DNA of 64,000 nucleotides from AV40 sp038230255 (lineage in GTDB: Bacteria; Verrucomicrobiota; Verrucomicrobiia; Chthoniobacterales; UBA10450), in the NCBI GenBank assembly GCA_038230255.1, contig JBBRNP010000005.1, forward strand, positions 124,001-188,000, in the 5' to 3' direction. The position numbers and the translations under genes are program-made. The notes beneath the pieces were generated by a model. The model did no database searches and was not told the origin of the DNA. It worked only from the letters and a program-made list of their open reading frames with translations. Shown piece after piece: positions 34,509-42,593 of this stretch (position 1 is its first letter; every line of letters starts with the position of its first letter).

Positions 34509-35087
34509 ATGAAAAACAATCTATTAATCTCGCGAATCGCAATCGTCGCGCTGGGCGCCGGAGCGCTGTGCCTGGCTACGACAAGCAGCGCACTGAATGC
34601 CTACCCACCATTGAGGACCGGGGCGAATGCGGATGCTCCAAAAGCCACCGCGGCGCCGGCCAAGGGCGCGGCAAAAGCTGCCAGCAAACTCAGCGCGGCG
34701 GACAAAGCTTTCATGATGAACGCGGCCAAAGGCGGCATGATGGAAGTTGAATGGGGCAAATTAGCCGCGCAGAACTCCCAAAACGCCGATGTGAAAAAGT
34801 TCGGCAACCGGATGGTGACCGATCATTCCAAGGCCAATAGCGAATTAATGGCACTGGCGAAGGAGGAAGGGGTCTCGCTTCCAGCCGCGAAATCAGCGGG
34901 CAAATGGAAATCGGACAAGGACTACATGGACATGATGGTGAAGGACCATCAGGCGGACCTGGCCGAGTTCCAGAAACAAGCCCAGAGCGGAACCGATCCC
35001 GACCTGAAAGCGTTCGCGGCCAAAGGCGCGAAAATGGTCAGTGGCCACCTCAAGCTCGCTCAGGAAACGCAGAGCAAGGTTAAGTAA
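34509..35087 (+). CDS. Secreted DUF4142 protein
   Basis: A 192-residue protein with an N-terminal signal peptide (about 1-30, IAIVALGAGALCLATTSSA) and an Ala/Lys-rich linker. The DUF4142 domain follows: KAFMMNAAKGGMMEVEWGKLAAQ, then VKKFGNRMVTDHSKANSEL and MMVKDHQADLAEFQKQAQ. The domain is a ferritin-like helical bundle, common in periplasmic proteins of soil bacteria and often stress-induced; its function is not established. It is followed by a strong terminator at 35109-35143. Confidence 0.9.
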   Translation: MKNNLLISRIAIVALGAGALCLATTSSALNAYPPLRTGANADAPKATAAPAKGAAKAASKLSAADKAFMMNAAKGGMMEVEWGKLAAQNSQNADVKKFGNRMVTDHSKANSELMALAKEEGVSLPAAKSAGKWKSDKDYMDMMVKDHQADLAEFQKQAQSGTDPDLKAFAAKGAKMVSGHLKLAQETQSKVK

Positions 35088-35108
35088 TCTCTAAGAATTA
35101 CGCTTTGA

Positions 35109-35143
35109 CGCGGCACGTCTCGATGGCGTGCCGCGTTTTTTTT
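35109..35143 (+). terminator. Rho-independent terminator after the DUF4142 gene
   Basis: A 9-base perfect stem (CGCGGCACG and CGTGCCGCG) with a 9-base loop is followed by eight T. It ends the transcript of the DUF4142 gene 20 bases after its stop codon. Confidence 0.92.
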
Positions 35144-35184
35144 GGGCTTTGCATTCGGGGCGGACAAACTTGAGGCTCTGACAG

Positions 35185-36588
35185 ATGCGGAAGACGAAAA
35201 TCATCTGCACGCTCGGCCCAGCGACGGAAAAAACGGAAACGATTCGGAAACTGATCGCGCGCGGAGCAGACGTTTTCCGGCTAAACATGAGTCACGCGCC
35301 GCGAGAATGGGTGCGCGAGATTGTTCCGCGAATTCGCAAGCTCGCAAAGGAAGCAAACCGTCCGGTCGGTATTTTGCTCGACACTCAGGGACCCGCAATC
35401 CGAACCGGACCGGTGAAGACACCGTTGGACTTGAAGAAGGGGGACGTACTCGAATTCACCGTTCGCCACGCCCGGAAAACGCAGAAGAAATCGGTCGAGG
35501 TAAATTACGACAATTTCGCGAATGACGTGAATGCCGGCGATACTGTGCTGGTCGACAACGGGCTGATCAAACTGACCGTCATCGAGACAAAGAAGGACCG
35601 CGTTCTTTGCAGAGTGGTTACTCCGGCTGCGCTCGGCTCGCGGCGGCATATTAATTTGCCGGGTGTTCACGTCAGTCTTCCAGCGTTGACGGAAAAAGAC
35701 ATTGCCGATGTTGCACTCGGGGCGCAGCTCGGGGTCGATTTCGTTGCGCTCAGTTTTGTCCGAAAGGCCGCTGATCTGGCCGAGCTTCGCGATTTGCTCA
35801 TCCGTAAAAAGAGCAAAGCCCAAGTCCTGGCCAAGATCGAAGACCAGGCCGCGGTCGAATCGATCGAGGACATTATTAAGATCGCAGACCTGGTTATGGT
35901 CGCCCGCGGCGATCTTGGGATCGAAGTGCCGATGGAAGAATTGCCGATCATTCAGCGACGAATCGTCAAAAGTTGCATTCGGCTGGGCAAACCGGTGGTC
36001 GTCGCGACCCACTTGCTCGAATCGATGATCAAAAATCGCGTGCCGACGCGGGCCGAGATCACCGACGTAGCGAACGCGGTCTTTGAGCAAGCCGATGCAA
36101 TCATGTTGAGCGGCGAAACCAGCGTTGGCCAATATCCGGTCGAATGTGTGGAGGTCTTGAATCGTGTGGCTATACGAATCGAGCGAAGCGGTGGCGCCGG
36201 TTATGCCGAATCGGCAATTTTGGAAGATGCGCGGCAAAAAACGGTCGCTTCCGCGGTGGTCCTGGCCAATTCCCTCACCCGGTCGAAGATCATTGTCTTC
36301 ACGCGACATGGGAGAATGGCGCGCAATACTTCAAATCTTCGTCCCGAGCGCGCTGTTATTTTTGCTTTTATGCCAAGCGAAGAAGTGCGGCGGCAGTTGT
36401 CGATCTGCTGGGGTGTTTGCCCGGCGCAGATCGAATTCAGCGACGACCCGAATGTGACGATTGAGACCGCGCAGAAATACCTGCGCGATCAGAAACTGAC
36501 TACGGCTGGCGACAACCTCGTCATCATGAGCGACGTCCGGGCGCGGGATGCCCTGGTCGATTGCGTCCAGTTGCGCACGGCAAAATAA
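35185..36588 (+). CDS. pyk: Pyruvate kinase
   Basis: A 467-residue enzyme that converts phosphoenolpyruvate and ADP to pyruvate and ATP in glycolysis. Landmarks are KIICTLGPAT at the start, FRLNMSHA, ILLDTQGPAIRTG, the active-site segment VLAKIEDQAAVESIEDII with the catalytic Lys, VMVARGDLGIEVP, PVVVATHLLESMI and AIMLSGETSVGQYPVE. The C-terminal domain is complete. The start (ATG 35185-35187) is the usual one, close to the first strand. It stands alone between terminators. Confidence 0.97.
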   Translation: MRKTKIICTLGPATEKTETIRKLIARGADVFRLNMSHAPREWVREIVPRIRKLAKEANRPVGILLDTQGPAIRTGPVKTPLDLKKGDVLEFTVRHARKTQKKSVEVNYDNFANDVNAGDTVLVDNGLIKLTVIETKKDRVLCRVVTPAALGSRRHINLPGVHVSLPALTEKDIADVALGAQLGVDFVALSFVRKAADLAELRDLLIRKKSKAQVLAKIEDQAAVESIEDIIKIADLVMVARGDLGIEVPMEELPIIQRRIVKSCIRLGKPVVVATHLLESMIKNRVPTRAEITDVANAVFEQADAIMLSGETSVGQYPVECVEVLNRVAIRIERSGGAGYAESAILEDARQKTVASAVVLANSLTRSKIIVFTRHGRMARNTSNLRPERAVIFAFMPSEEVRRQLSICWGVCPAQIEFSDDPNVTIETAQKYLRDQKLTTAGDNLVIMSDVRARDALVDCVQLRTAK

Positions 36589-36590
36589 AA

Positions 36591-36614
36591 ACGCGGTCAC
36601 CGAAGTGACCGCGT
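36591..36614. terminator. Bidirectional terminator between pyk and the sigma factor gene
   Basis: A perfect 10-base stem (ACGCGGTCAC and GTGACCGCGT) with a CGAA tetraloop. Read on the minus strand it is followed by TTTTATTTT, so it is a good terminator for the sigma factor gene; on the plus strand the tail is TCTCAAATT, so it is weaker for pyk. Confidence 0.85.
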
Positions 36615-36672
36615 TCTCAAATTAGGTTGCTTGCCTCGCCGTAGCCTTGGCGAAGGCGGGTCGATCTTGGTG

Positions 36673-37527
36673 TTATGCTTCGACCGGCAGTTCGACGTCG
36701 ATCGGCTTTTCCTTCTTGCTCAACGCGCGACGCAATTTCGAAAGCGCAATGTTTTGCAGCTGACGAATGCGCTCCCGGGTCACGCCGAATTTCTTGCCGA
36801 CTTCCTCGAGCGTCTTTGGCTTTCCGCCATCGAGACCGAACCGTTGGAAAATAATTTTCTTCTCGCGATCGTCGAGGACGTCGAGCAAACCGCCGACTTC
36901 GTTGCGCAGATTTTTGTCGCGCAAAAGTTCGAACGGCGTCTGGGCTTCCTCGTCGCCGACGATTTCGCCGAACTCGGTTGAATCATCATCGCTGATCGGG
37001 GCGTCAAGCGAGGCTGGACGAATCGACACGGTCTTAAGCTGCGAAACTTTGCCGGCAGCAATGCCGATTTCTTCGCCGAGCTCGTCGTCGGTTGGTTCGC
37101 GGCCAAGTTCTTCGCTCATTTGCAAAGAGACACGGCGCATTTTTGAAATCTTGTCGACCAGATGGACGGGCAAACGAATCGTCTTCGACTGGTTCGCCAG
37201 CGCGCGCTTGATCGATTGTTTGATCCACCAGGCGGCGTAAGTGCTGAGCTTGCCGCCCTTGGCCGGGTCGAAACGCTCGACCGCTTTCATCAAACCGATG
37301 TTGCCCTCCGAAATCAGGTCGAGCAGCGGCAGTCCAAGATTGGCATAGTCGTGCGCAATCTTGACGACGAGACGCAGGTTCGAGCGAATCATGAGCGCAC
37401 GCGCCTCGCGATCGCCCTTTTTGATCTTGGCGGCGAGCTCAATCTCCTGTTGCGGGGTCAAAAGCGGGATTTGCCCGATCTCGCGCAGGTAAATCTTTAT
37501 TCCAGTATCGCTATCTTCAGCGGCCAT
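36673..37527 (-). CDS. RNA polymerase sigma-70-family factor (RpoD/RpoS type)
   Basis: A group 1/2 sigma factor of about 284 residues. Region 1.2 (DTGIKIYLREIGQIPLLTP) is followed by 2.1-2.4 (DLISEGNIGLMKAVERFD, LSTYAAWWIKQSIKRAL), region 3 and region 4 with the -35-binding helix-turn-helix (TLEEVGKKFGVTRERIRQLQNIALSKLR). There is no long region 1.1. Full conservation of regions 2.4 and 4.2 suggests recognition of TTGACA/TATAAT-type promoters. I prefer the ATG at 37525-37527 because AGAAAGG stands 6 bases before it; the ATG at 37540-37542 has no ribosome site. Whether it is the principal or a stationary-phase sigma cannot be decided here. Confidence 0.93.
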   Translation of the reverse strand: MAAEDSDTGIKIYLREIGQIPLLTPQQEIELAAKIKKGDREARALMIRSNLRLVVKIAHDYANLGLPLLDLISEGNIGLMKAVERFDPAKGGKLSTYAAWWIKQSIKRALANQSKTIRLPVHLVDKISKMRRVSLQMSEELGREPTDDELGEEIGIAAGKVSQLKTVSIRPASLDAPISDDDSTEFGEIVGDEEAQTPFELLRDKNLRNEVGGLLDVLDDREKKIIFQRFGLDGGKPKTLEEVGKKFGVTRERIRQLQNIALSKLRRALSKKEKPIDVELPVEA

Positions 37528-37655
37528 ATAGCCTTTCTTCATGAAAAATTGGGGGTAGGGCCGACAAGTTGCCGGCTGTTGTGTTCGTGGCTGGCTCCTT
37601 AATCGGATTTCTTAACATCAGGGAAACTACTTAACAAGGTTAAATATTCCGAAAT

Positions 37656-37685
37656 TTGACATCTCGCCAACCGGCTTTGTTCAAT
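37656..37685 (+). promoter_or_regulatory. Possible sigma-70 promoter of the ComM-like gene
   Basis: TTGACA at 37656-37661 is followed after 18 bases by TTCAAT (37680-37685), about 120 bases before the start at 37806. The -35 is perfect and the -10 matches four of six. The whole 278-base divergent region 37528-37805 holds no gene; it must also carry the sigma factor promoter, which I cannot place. Confidence 0.4.
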
Positions 37686-37805
37686 TTTTCCTAAAACATT
37701 TGCTTGAGCGGTTTCCGTCAGACAAACGGCACCCTGACGCCGGGGTATTTGTTGCTTTTCGTCATCACCTTTTTCTGCAAGTCTTTGGCTCGGTTAGTTC
37801 CCCCT

Positions 37806-39341
37806 ATGTTGGCAAAAATTTACTCGGCCGCGGTCTATGGCGTCGACGCTTATGAGGTTGAAATCGAGGTCAACGCTGGCCGCGGAAACCCCAAAGTTGT
37901 GATCGTTGGCTTACCCGACGCGGCCGTAAAAGAGAGCCGCGATCGCGTCTGGACCGCGGTGAACAATAGCGGCTATCGCTGGCCGCGTGGTCGAACGACG
38001 GTCAATCTCGCGCCGGCCGACATTAAGAAAGAAGGGCCCAGTTTCGATTTGCCAATCGCGCTTGGAATGGTGGCGGTGAGTGAAGAACTGAACACTTCGG
38101 CATTCGAGAAATTCAGTTTTGTCGGCGAACTGGCTTTGGACGGCAGCATTCGTCCGGTTAAAGGCGTGCTTCCGGTGGCGTTGGAAGCGCGCCGTCGCGG
38201 CAAACAGGCGCTCTTTGTCCCGGAAGCGAATGCGCTGGAAGCCGCGATGGTGAACAAGATCGACATCTACGGCGTTCATAATCTGCGCGAAACATTCCAA
38301 TTTCTTCGCGGCGAGCTTCCGCTGCTCCCAACCCGAGGCGATCTCTCCGGATTTTTCGCAACTCATCAAAGCTACGATGCGGATTTTGCAGACGTGAAAG
38401 GGCAGGGCCATGTCAAACGCGCGATCGAAGTAGCAGTCGCCGGCGGTCACAACATCCTCATGATCGGTCCGCCCGGTTCGGGCAAATCGATGTTGTCGAA
38501 ACGGATCCCGACAATTATTCCGCCGATGTCGCTCGATGAAGCGATTGAGACGACAAAGATCCACAGCATTGCCGGATTTCTCGATGGCGAAAAATCTTTT
38601 GTGTCGACGCGGCCGTTCCGCTCGCCCCATCACACGATCAGCGACATCGGTCTGCTCGGCGGCGGCACATTCCCGACTCCGGGCGAAGTCAGCCTCGCCA
38701 ATAACGGCGTCCTTTTTCTCGATGAACTGCCGGAGTTCAAACGATCTGCGTTGGAAGTAATGCGTCAGCCGCTCGAAGACGGAAAAGTCACGATCTCTCG
38801 CGCGGCCGGGAGCCTTACCTTCCCAAGCGAATTCATGCTGGTGGCGGCAATGAACCCCTGCCCTTGCGGCTATTTCGGCGATCTGAAACGCGAATGCCGC
38901 TGCAGTCCGATTCAAGTCCAGCGCTATCGCCAACGAATTTCCGGGCCGTTGATCGATCGGATCGACCTGCATATCGAAGTTCCGGCGGTGGAATACCGCG
39001 ACGTGTCCAGCGAGCGCGCTGAAGAAAATTCAGCTTCCATTCGCGAACGAATTGCTCGCGGCCGGCAGAAACAGCAGGAGCGTTTTGCGCGCGACGCAAA
39101 AACAAATTGCAACGCGCGGATGAGCACTCGGCATTTGAAAGCGCACTGCAAACTCAGGGCCGATTCCCAGGAGCTGATTCGCGTCGCGATGACGGAATTG
39201 AACCTAAGCGCGCGCGCTTACGATCGAATTCTGAAAGTCTCCCGCACCATCGCCGATTTGGACGATAAGATCGATATCGGACCGGAACACGTCAGCGAAG
39301 CGATTCAATATCGCACGTTCGATCGGACGCTTTGGGTGTGA
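37806..39341 (+). CDS. ComM/YifB-like magnesium-chelatase-type AAA+ ATPase
   Basis: A 511-residue protein starting MLAKIYSAAVYGVDAYEVEIE at the ATG 37806-37808; an open extension upstream to 37704 lacks homology. The N-terminal Lon-like domain (VVIVGLPDAAVKESRDRV, IKKEGPSFDLPIALGML-like segment) is followed by the AAA+ core with Walker A GPPGSGKSM, Walker B NNGVLFLDELPEF and the Cys-rich zinc segment NPCPCGYFGDLKRECRCS, and then by the YifB C-terminal helices (LNLSARAYDRILKVSRTIADL). ComM is a branch-migration helicase acting in natural transformation of some bacteria, but its homologues occur widely in non-competent species. Confidence 0.93.
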   Translation: MLAKIYSAAVYGVDAYEVEIEVNAGRGNPKVVIVGLPDAAVKESRDRVWTAVNNSGYRWPRGRTTVNLAPADIKKEGPSFDLPIALGMVAVSEELNTSAFEKFSFVGELALDGSIRPVKGVLPVALEARRRGKQALFVPEANALEAAMVNKIDIYGVHNLRETFQFLRGELPLLPTRGDLSGFFATHQSYDADFADVKGQGHVKRAIEVAVAGGHNILMIGPPGSGKSMLSKRIPTIIPPMSLDEAIETTKIHSIAGFLDGEKSFVSTRPFRSPHHTISDIGLLGGGTFPTPGEVSLANNGVLFLDELPEFKRSALEVMRQPLEDGKVTISRAAGSLTFPSEFMLVAAMNPCPCGYFGDLKRECRCSPIQVQRYRQRISGPLIDRIDLHIEVPAVEYRDVSSERAEENSASIRERIARGRQKQQERFARDAKTNCNARMSTRHLKAHCKLRADSQELIRVAMTELNLSARAYDRILKVSRTIADLDDKIDIGPEHVSEAIQYRTFDRTLWV

Positions 39342-39369
39342 GCTTCCTTACTTAATCCTGCTCCGTGGT

Positions 39370-40263
39370 TCAGCGCAGGCTCCGACCCACTTGTTCGACG
39401 ATCTGTACATATGCTTTTAGAGCGGCCGATGAATTCTCGCTCCTCCATGCGACACAGCCTTCCGTCCCGACGGCGGGAGTGACTGGCCGGAACACCACAT
39501 TTTCGTGCTCCAGTTTTTTTAGTTGCTCGGGGACGAGAGCAACACCCAACCCTGCGGCCACAGCGTGAATCATGGTTCGTTCAAGATCGACATCCTGCAA
39601 AACTTTAGGCGTGAAGGCGGCGCGCCGACACGTTTTGGTTAACCAATCGCGATAGCCAGGATAGCTCGCTTCGGACATTCCGATGAAAAACATGGGCGCG
39701 AGAGCTTTTAGCTCAATCGCTGTCTTGCCCGCGAGCGAATTGTCTTTTGGCAGGGCGACGACGGTTTTGTAGGACGCAATCGTCCGAAATTCCAATCCGC
39801 GCCGGGCAATTGGCTCGTGTAATCCAACGAAACCAAGATCGAGCTTGCCGACCTCAAGGGCGCGAAACTGATCGCCACACGACAGGTCGAAGAGATTGAC
39901 CGAAACGGCGGGAAACGATTGATGGAATGAAGCGAGGGTCTTCGGCAGAAAATCATAAAAGATATTGCTGACGTAACCAACATTGAGCGATCGAGCCTCA
40001 CCGCTGTGTAATCGCCGGACCGACTCGACCGTTTCGGCGGCGAGCGCAAGAAGGCGTTTGGCGTCGGCTAGAAATGAGCGGCCCTCATCTGTCAGCGTAA
40101 CCTGTTGCTTTGTGCGATTGAGAAGCCGGACGCCAAGCTCGTTTTCCAGATCCTTAATTTGGCGCGTCAGTGAAGGCTGGGCGGTGTGCAGCTTTTCGGC
40201 GGCTTTAGTGAAGCTGAGCGCTTCGGCAACACTGACGAAATAGCGCAAATGACGAAGTTCCAT
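39370..40263 (-). CDS. LysR-family transcriptional regulator (BenM/CatM-like)
   Basis: A 297-residue regulator with the N-terminal winged helix-turn-helix (MELRHLRYFVSVAEALSFTK, then KLHTAQPSLTRQIKDLENELG) and the periplasmic-binding-protein-like effector domain (LNVGYVSNIFYDFLP, LGFVGLHEP, LGVALVPEQL). It resembles the aromatic-compound sensing branch (BenM/CatM). It is divergent from osmC, and the gap holds an ATAC-N7-GTAT site, the sequence that branch binds. It therefore probably controls itself and the osmC/kinase pair. The effector is unknown. Confidence 0.92.
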   Translation of the reverse strand: MELRHLRYFVSVAEALSFTKAAEKLHTAQPSLTRQIKDLENELGVRLLNRTKQQVTLTDEGRSFLADAKRLLALAAETVESVRRLHSGEARSLNVGYVSNIFYDFLPKTLASFHQSFPAVSVNLFDLSCGDQFRALEVGKLDLGFVGLHEPIARRGLEFRTIASYKTVVALPKDNSLAGKTAIELKALAPMFFIGMSEASYPGYRDWLTKTCRRAAFTPKVLQDVDLERTMIHAVAAGLGVALVPEQLKKLEHENVVFRPVTPAVGTEGCVAWRSENSSAALKAYVQIVEQVGRSLR

Positions 40264-40357
40264 CGGAGCACAAGAATCTATCGAAACCGATTCGGGATGT
40301 TAATGCCAAAAAGATATTGCGAATTATGACAGACCGCTCGGCCATAGCCAGCTCGTC

Positions 40358-40372
40358 ATACTTATAAGGTAT
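40358..40372. promoter_or_regulatory. LysR operator, ATAC-N7-GTAT
   Basis: The sequence ATACTTATAAGGTAT is a perfect ATAC-N7-GTAT dyad of T-N11-A type in the 170-base gap between the divergent LysR gene and osmC, 61 bases before the osmC start. The adjacent TCACGTGTGA (40372-40381) is a second small dyad. BenM and CatM are known to bind this exact form. Confidence 0.7.
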
Positions 40373-40433
40373 CACGTGTGACCAAGAAGATATTGGCCGG
40401 CAATGAGCGGAGGGGTGACCCTTCGCTCTGCCT

Positions 40434-40859
40434 ATGATCCGAAACGCCGCAGCTCTCTGGAAAGGAACCCTTCATGAAGGGAAAGGGACTTTGACTACCG
40501 AAAGCGGCGTACTCTCGAAAACTCAATACTCCTACCGAACGCGTTTCGTGGAAGGCATCGGCACCAATCCGGACGAACTAATCGCTGCTTCTCTCAGCGG
40601 TTGTTTTTCCATGGCACTCTCCAACGAGCTCGCTCTTTCCGGTTTTCACCCCGAGAGCATCGAAACGACCGCGACCGTTACCTTGGAAGATCTGGCCGCG
40701 GGCTGGACTCTCACGCACATGCAACTCGACGTCCATGCCAACGTTCCGGACGCATCGCAAGCGCGTTTCATGGATGCGGCGCTCGCGGCAAAAACGAACT
40801 GCCCCATCTCCCGCCTCCTTAAGACAAATATCTCAATGACCGCAACTCTCGACCCATGA
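40434..40859 (+). CDS. OsmC/Ohr-family peroxide-reducing protein
   Basis: A 141-residue protein of the OsmC/Ohr family, which reduces organic hydroperoxides with two cysteines. Both are present: the peroxidatic Cys in ASLSGCFSMALS (about 57) and the resolving Cys in KTNCPISRLLK (about 123). The N-terminal strand part (ALWKGTLHEGKGTLTTESG) and ETTATVTLEDLAAGWTLTHM fit OsmC proper more than Ohr. It is the first gene of an operon; its stop overlaps the start of the histidine kinase (ATGA). Control by the divergent LysR protein is likely. The end of this gene is duplicated in decayed form at 42200-42452. Confidence 0.92.
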   Translation: MIRNAAALWKGTLHEGKGTLTTESGVLSKTQYSYRTRFVEGIGTNPDELIAASLSGCFSMALSNELALSGFHPESIETTATVTLEDLAAGWTLTHMQLDVHANVPDASQARFMDAALAAKTNCPISRLLKTNISMTATLDP

Positions 40860-42205
40860 CATCAAATGCGTCGATTAGCCAGGCCAAACTAATGCCGGCC
40901 AGCGGCAGAGGGAACTCATTGGAGCTCGGCCCGGGTGCATCGGAGTTGCGCTACCGCCGGCTATTCGAAACCGCGCAGGACGGCATCCTGATCCTCGACG
41001 CCGACAACGGCAAGATCATCGATGCGAATCCGTTTCTGCTCGATTTGCTCGACTATCCGTTCGAAAGCGTAATCGGCCTCCAGCTCTGGGAGATCGGCCT
41101 GTTCGAAGACATCGCCGCGAACCAGGCCGCTTTCGAAAAACTGCAAACAGAGGAGTACATCCGTTACGAAAATCTGCCGCTCCGCACGAAGGCCGGCAAG
41201 CAGATCGAAGTCGAATTTGTCAGTAATGTCTACTTTGTCGGCGCAGCCAAAGTGATCCAATGCAACATCCGCGATATCACCGCGCGGGCTAAATTTCAGG
41301 CGGCGTCCAGGAGCCACGCCCACACACTCGAGCTCTCAGGCAAAGCAAGAGATGAAGCGAACGCTGTGCTCTTCCACGAGCTGCGCAATCCACTCGCGGC
41401 AATCTCCTCGATGATCGACCTGCTCGAGATGGGTCACGATACCCTCAGCAGCCCCGACCAAACGGAATTGCCACCGCTGTTCGATAAGTCCGCCTTGGCA
41501 TTCATCCGCCGCAATGTTCAAAGTCTGGTGCGCCTGGTCAACGAGTTACTCGACTTCACTCATGTCGGGAACGCGGCCTTTGGGCTGAAGCTGGTAAAGG
41601 TGGACGCGCACGAGGTGATCCGCTTGACCCTCAAGAATCTCGAGAGTCAACAAGACAGGACGAGAATCGGGATCGACCTCCAATTGCAAGCTCGGCATAG
41701 CCACATCCGAGCCGATGCGCTCAAGCTCGAACAGATTCTCTCGAATTTAATTGGGAACGCGCTGAAGTTCACACCCAAAGGCGGCAAGGTTTCGATCATC
41801 ACGCGCAACGAGGCAAGCGGCAAGCTGGTCATCGAAGTGAGCGACACCGGGATCGGCATTCCGGCAGACGCACTCTCGCGAATCTTTTCGCCGTTTGAGC
41901 AAGGGGATTCGTCCATTCATCCGCGCTACGGCGGTCTCGGTCTCGGCCTTTCGATCGCGCGTACTTTAATGAAAGCGCATGGCGGCACTCTGGATGCGGA
42001 GAGCGCGGGACAAGGTCAAGGTGCAAAGTTTACCGCGCGTTTCCAAATCGACGATTCGGTTTCGGGAAAAACCACGCCAGCCGATATCCAAAACGATGTC
42101 AACAGCGAGAGGTCTGCTGCTTCCGTTAACGGAGACAAACACCACGCAGGAATATTTTCCAACAACGGTGTCGAAAGCGAACAGCCCGATCACGCCGCGG
42201 CTTAA
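40856..42205 (+). CDS. Cytoplasmic PAS-domain hybrid-free sensor histidine kinase
   Basis: A 449-residue soluble kinase without membrane helices. The PAS domain is at about 30-145 (YRRLFETAQDGILILDAD, then IDANPFLLDLLDYP), followed by the transmitter: H-box LFHELRNPLAAISSMI with His about 174, N-box LSNLIGNALKFTP, G1 DTGIGIP, F-box FSPFEQG and G2 GGLGLGLSIARTLM. The last 45 residues are not conserved. No response regulator lies beside it. Translational coupling to osmC suggests a link to oxidative or redox signals sensed by the PAS domain. Confidence 0.92.
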   Translation: MTSNASISQAKLMPASGRGNSLELGPGASELRYRRLFETAQDGILILDADNGKIIDANPFLLDLLDYPFESVIGLQLWEIGLFEDIAANQAAFEKLQTEEYIRYENLPLRTKAGKQIEVEFVSNVYFVGAAKVIQCNIRDITARAKFQAASRSHAHTLELSGKARDEANAVLFHELRNPLAAISSMIDLLEMGHDTLSSPDQTELPPLFDKSALAFIRRNVQSLVRLVNELLDFTHVGNAAFGLKLVKVDAHEVIRLTLKNLESQQDRTRIGIDLQLQARHSHIRADALKLEQILSNLIGNALKFTPKGGKVSIITRNEASGKLVIEVSDTGIGIPADALSRIFSPFEQGDSSIHPRYGGLGLGLSIARTLMKAHGGTLDAESAGQGQGAKFTARFQIDDSVSGKTTPADIQNDVNSERSAASVNGDKHHAGIFSNNGVESEQPDHAAA

Positions 42206-42452
42206 CACGAACATCTCAATGACCCCGTCCCTTCGACCTCTGAAAACAAGCGTTCTAAAAAAACCGGCAAGATCAAATAACCAGACCGGCACGCAAAATG
42301 GAGAGAATTATTGGATGGAGGCCCTGCTGCTATCCGAATTGCGTCATCGCCATTTTTTTGAAACCACCCAAGACCGGATCCTGATTCTCGATGTCAACGG
42401 CGAGAAGACCGGCGCCGTGGCGTCTATCAATTCGGCGAACGGCCAGTCGTAA
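42200..42452 (+). pseudogene. Decayed duplicate of the osmC end and histidine-kinase start
   Basis: Immediately after the kinase gene, the frame reads RLNTNISMTPSLRP, matching the osmC end LLKTNISMTATLDP, and then, about 35 residues on, SELRHRHFFETTQDRILILD, matching the kinase PAS start SELRYRRLFETAQDGILILD. At base level CTTAA-AC-AA-ATCTCAATGACC (42201-42224) and the PAS stretch from about 42332 are clearly related to 40818-40841 and 40938 onward. The copy stops after about 30 PAS residues. It looks like an old tandem duplication of the osmC/kinase unit of which only the junction survives. Confidence 0.65.
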
Positions 42453-42455
42453 TCT

Positions 42456-42593
42456 ATGGAACTCACCATCACTCAAAACGGCACTCTTTACGCCTTGCAC
42501 CGCCGGGTAAGCAAAAAAAAATACCGCGGGCCGCGCAAAAACCAAGCAATCGCTCGCCGGATAATTCGAACCCACGAGAGGCAGAAATTGTGA
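42456..42593 (+). CDS. Small basic protein, 45 residues, coupled to the desaturase gene
   Basis: An ATG at 42456-42458 opens a 45-codon frame starting MELTITQNGTLYALHRRVSK and rich in Lys and Arg to the end. Its TGA overlaps the GTG start of the desaturase gene (GTGA), the usual form of translational coupling. I do not recognise a family. It may be a real small protein or merely a coupling leader; no ribosome site is evident. Confidence 0.4.
   Translation: MELTITQNGTLYALHRRVSKKKYRGPRKNQAIARRIIRTHERQKL

Noticed and set aside
37704..37805. N-terminal extension of the ComM-like protein
   Set aside because: The extension lacks homology, and the family begins at MLAKIYSAAVYG; the stretch instead contains the likely promoter region.
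41979..42452. A 157-residue plus-strand frame starting inside the histidine kinase gene
   Set aside because: The first part is out of frame with the kinase and the last part is the decayed osmC/kinase duplicate. There is no ribosome site, so I treat only 42200-42452 as a remnant.
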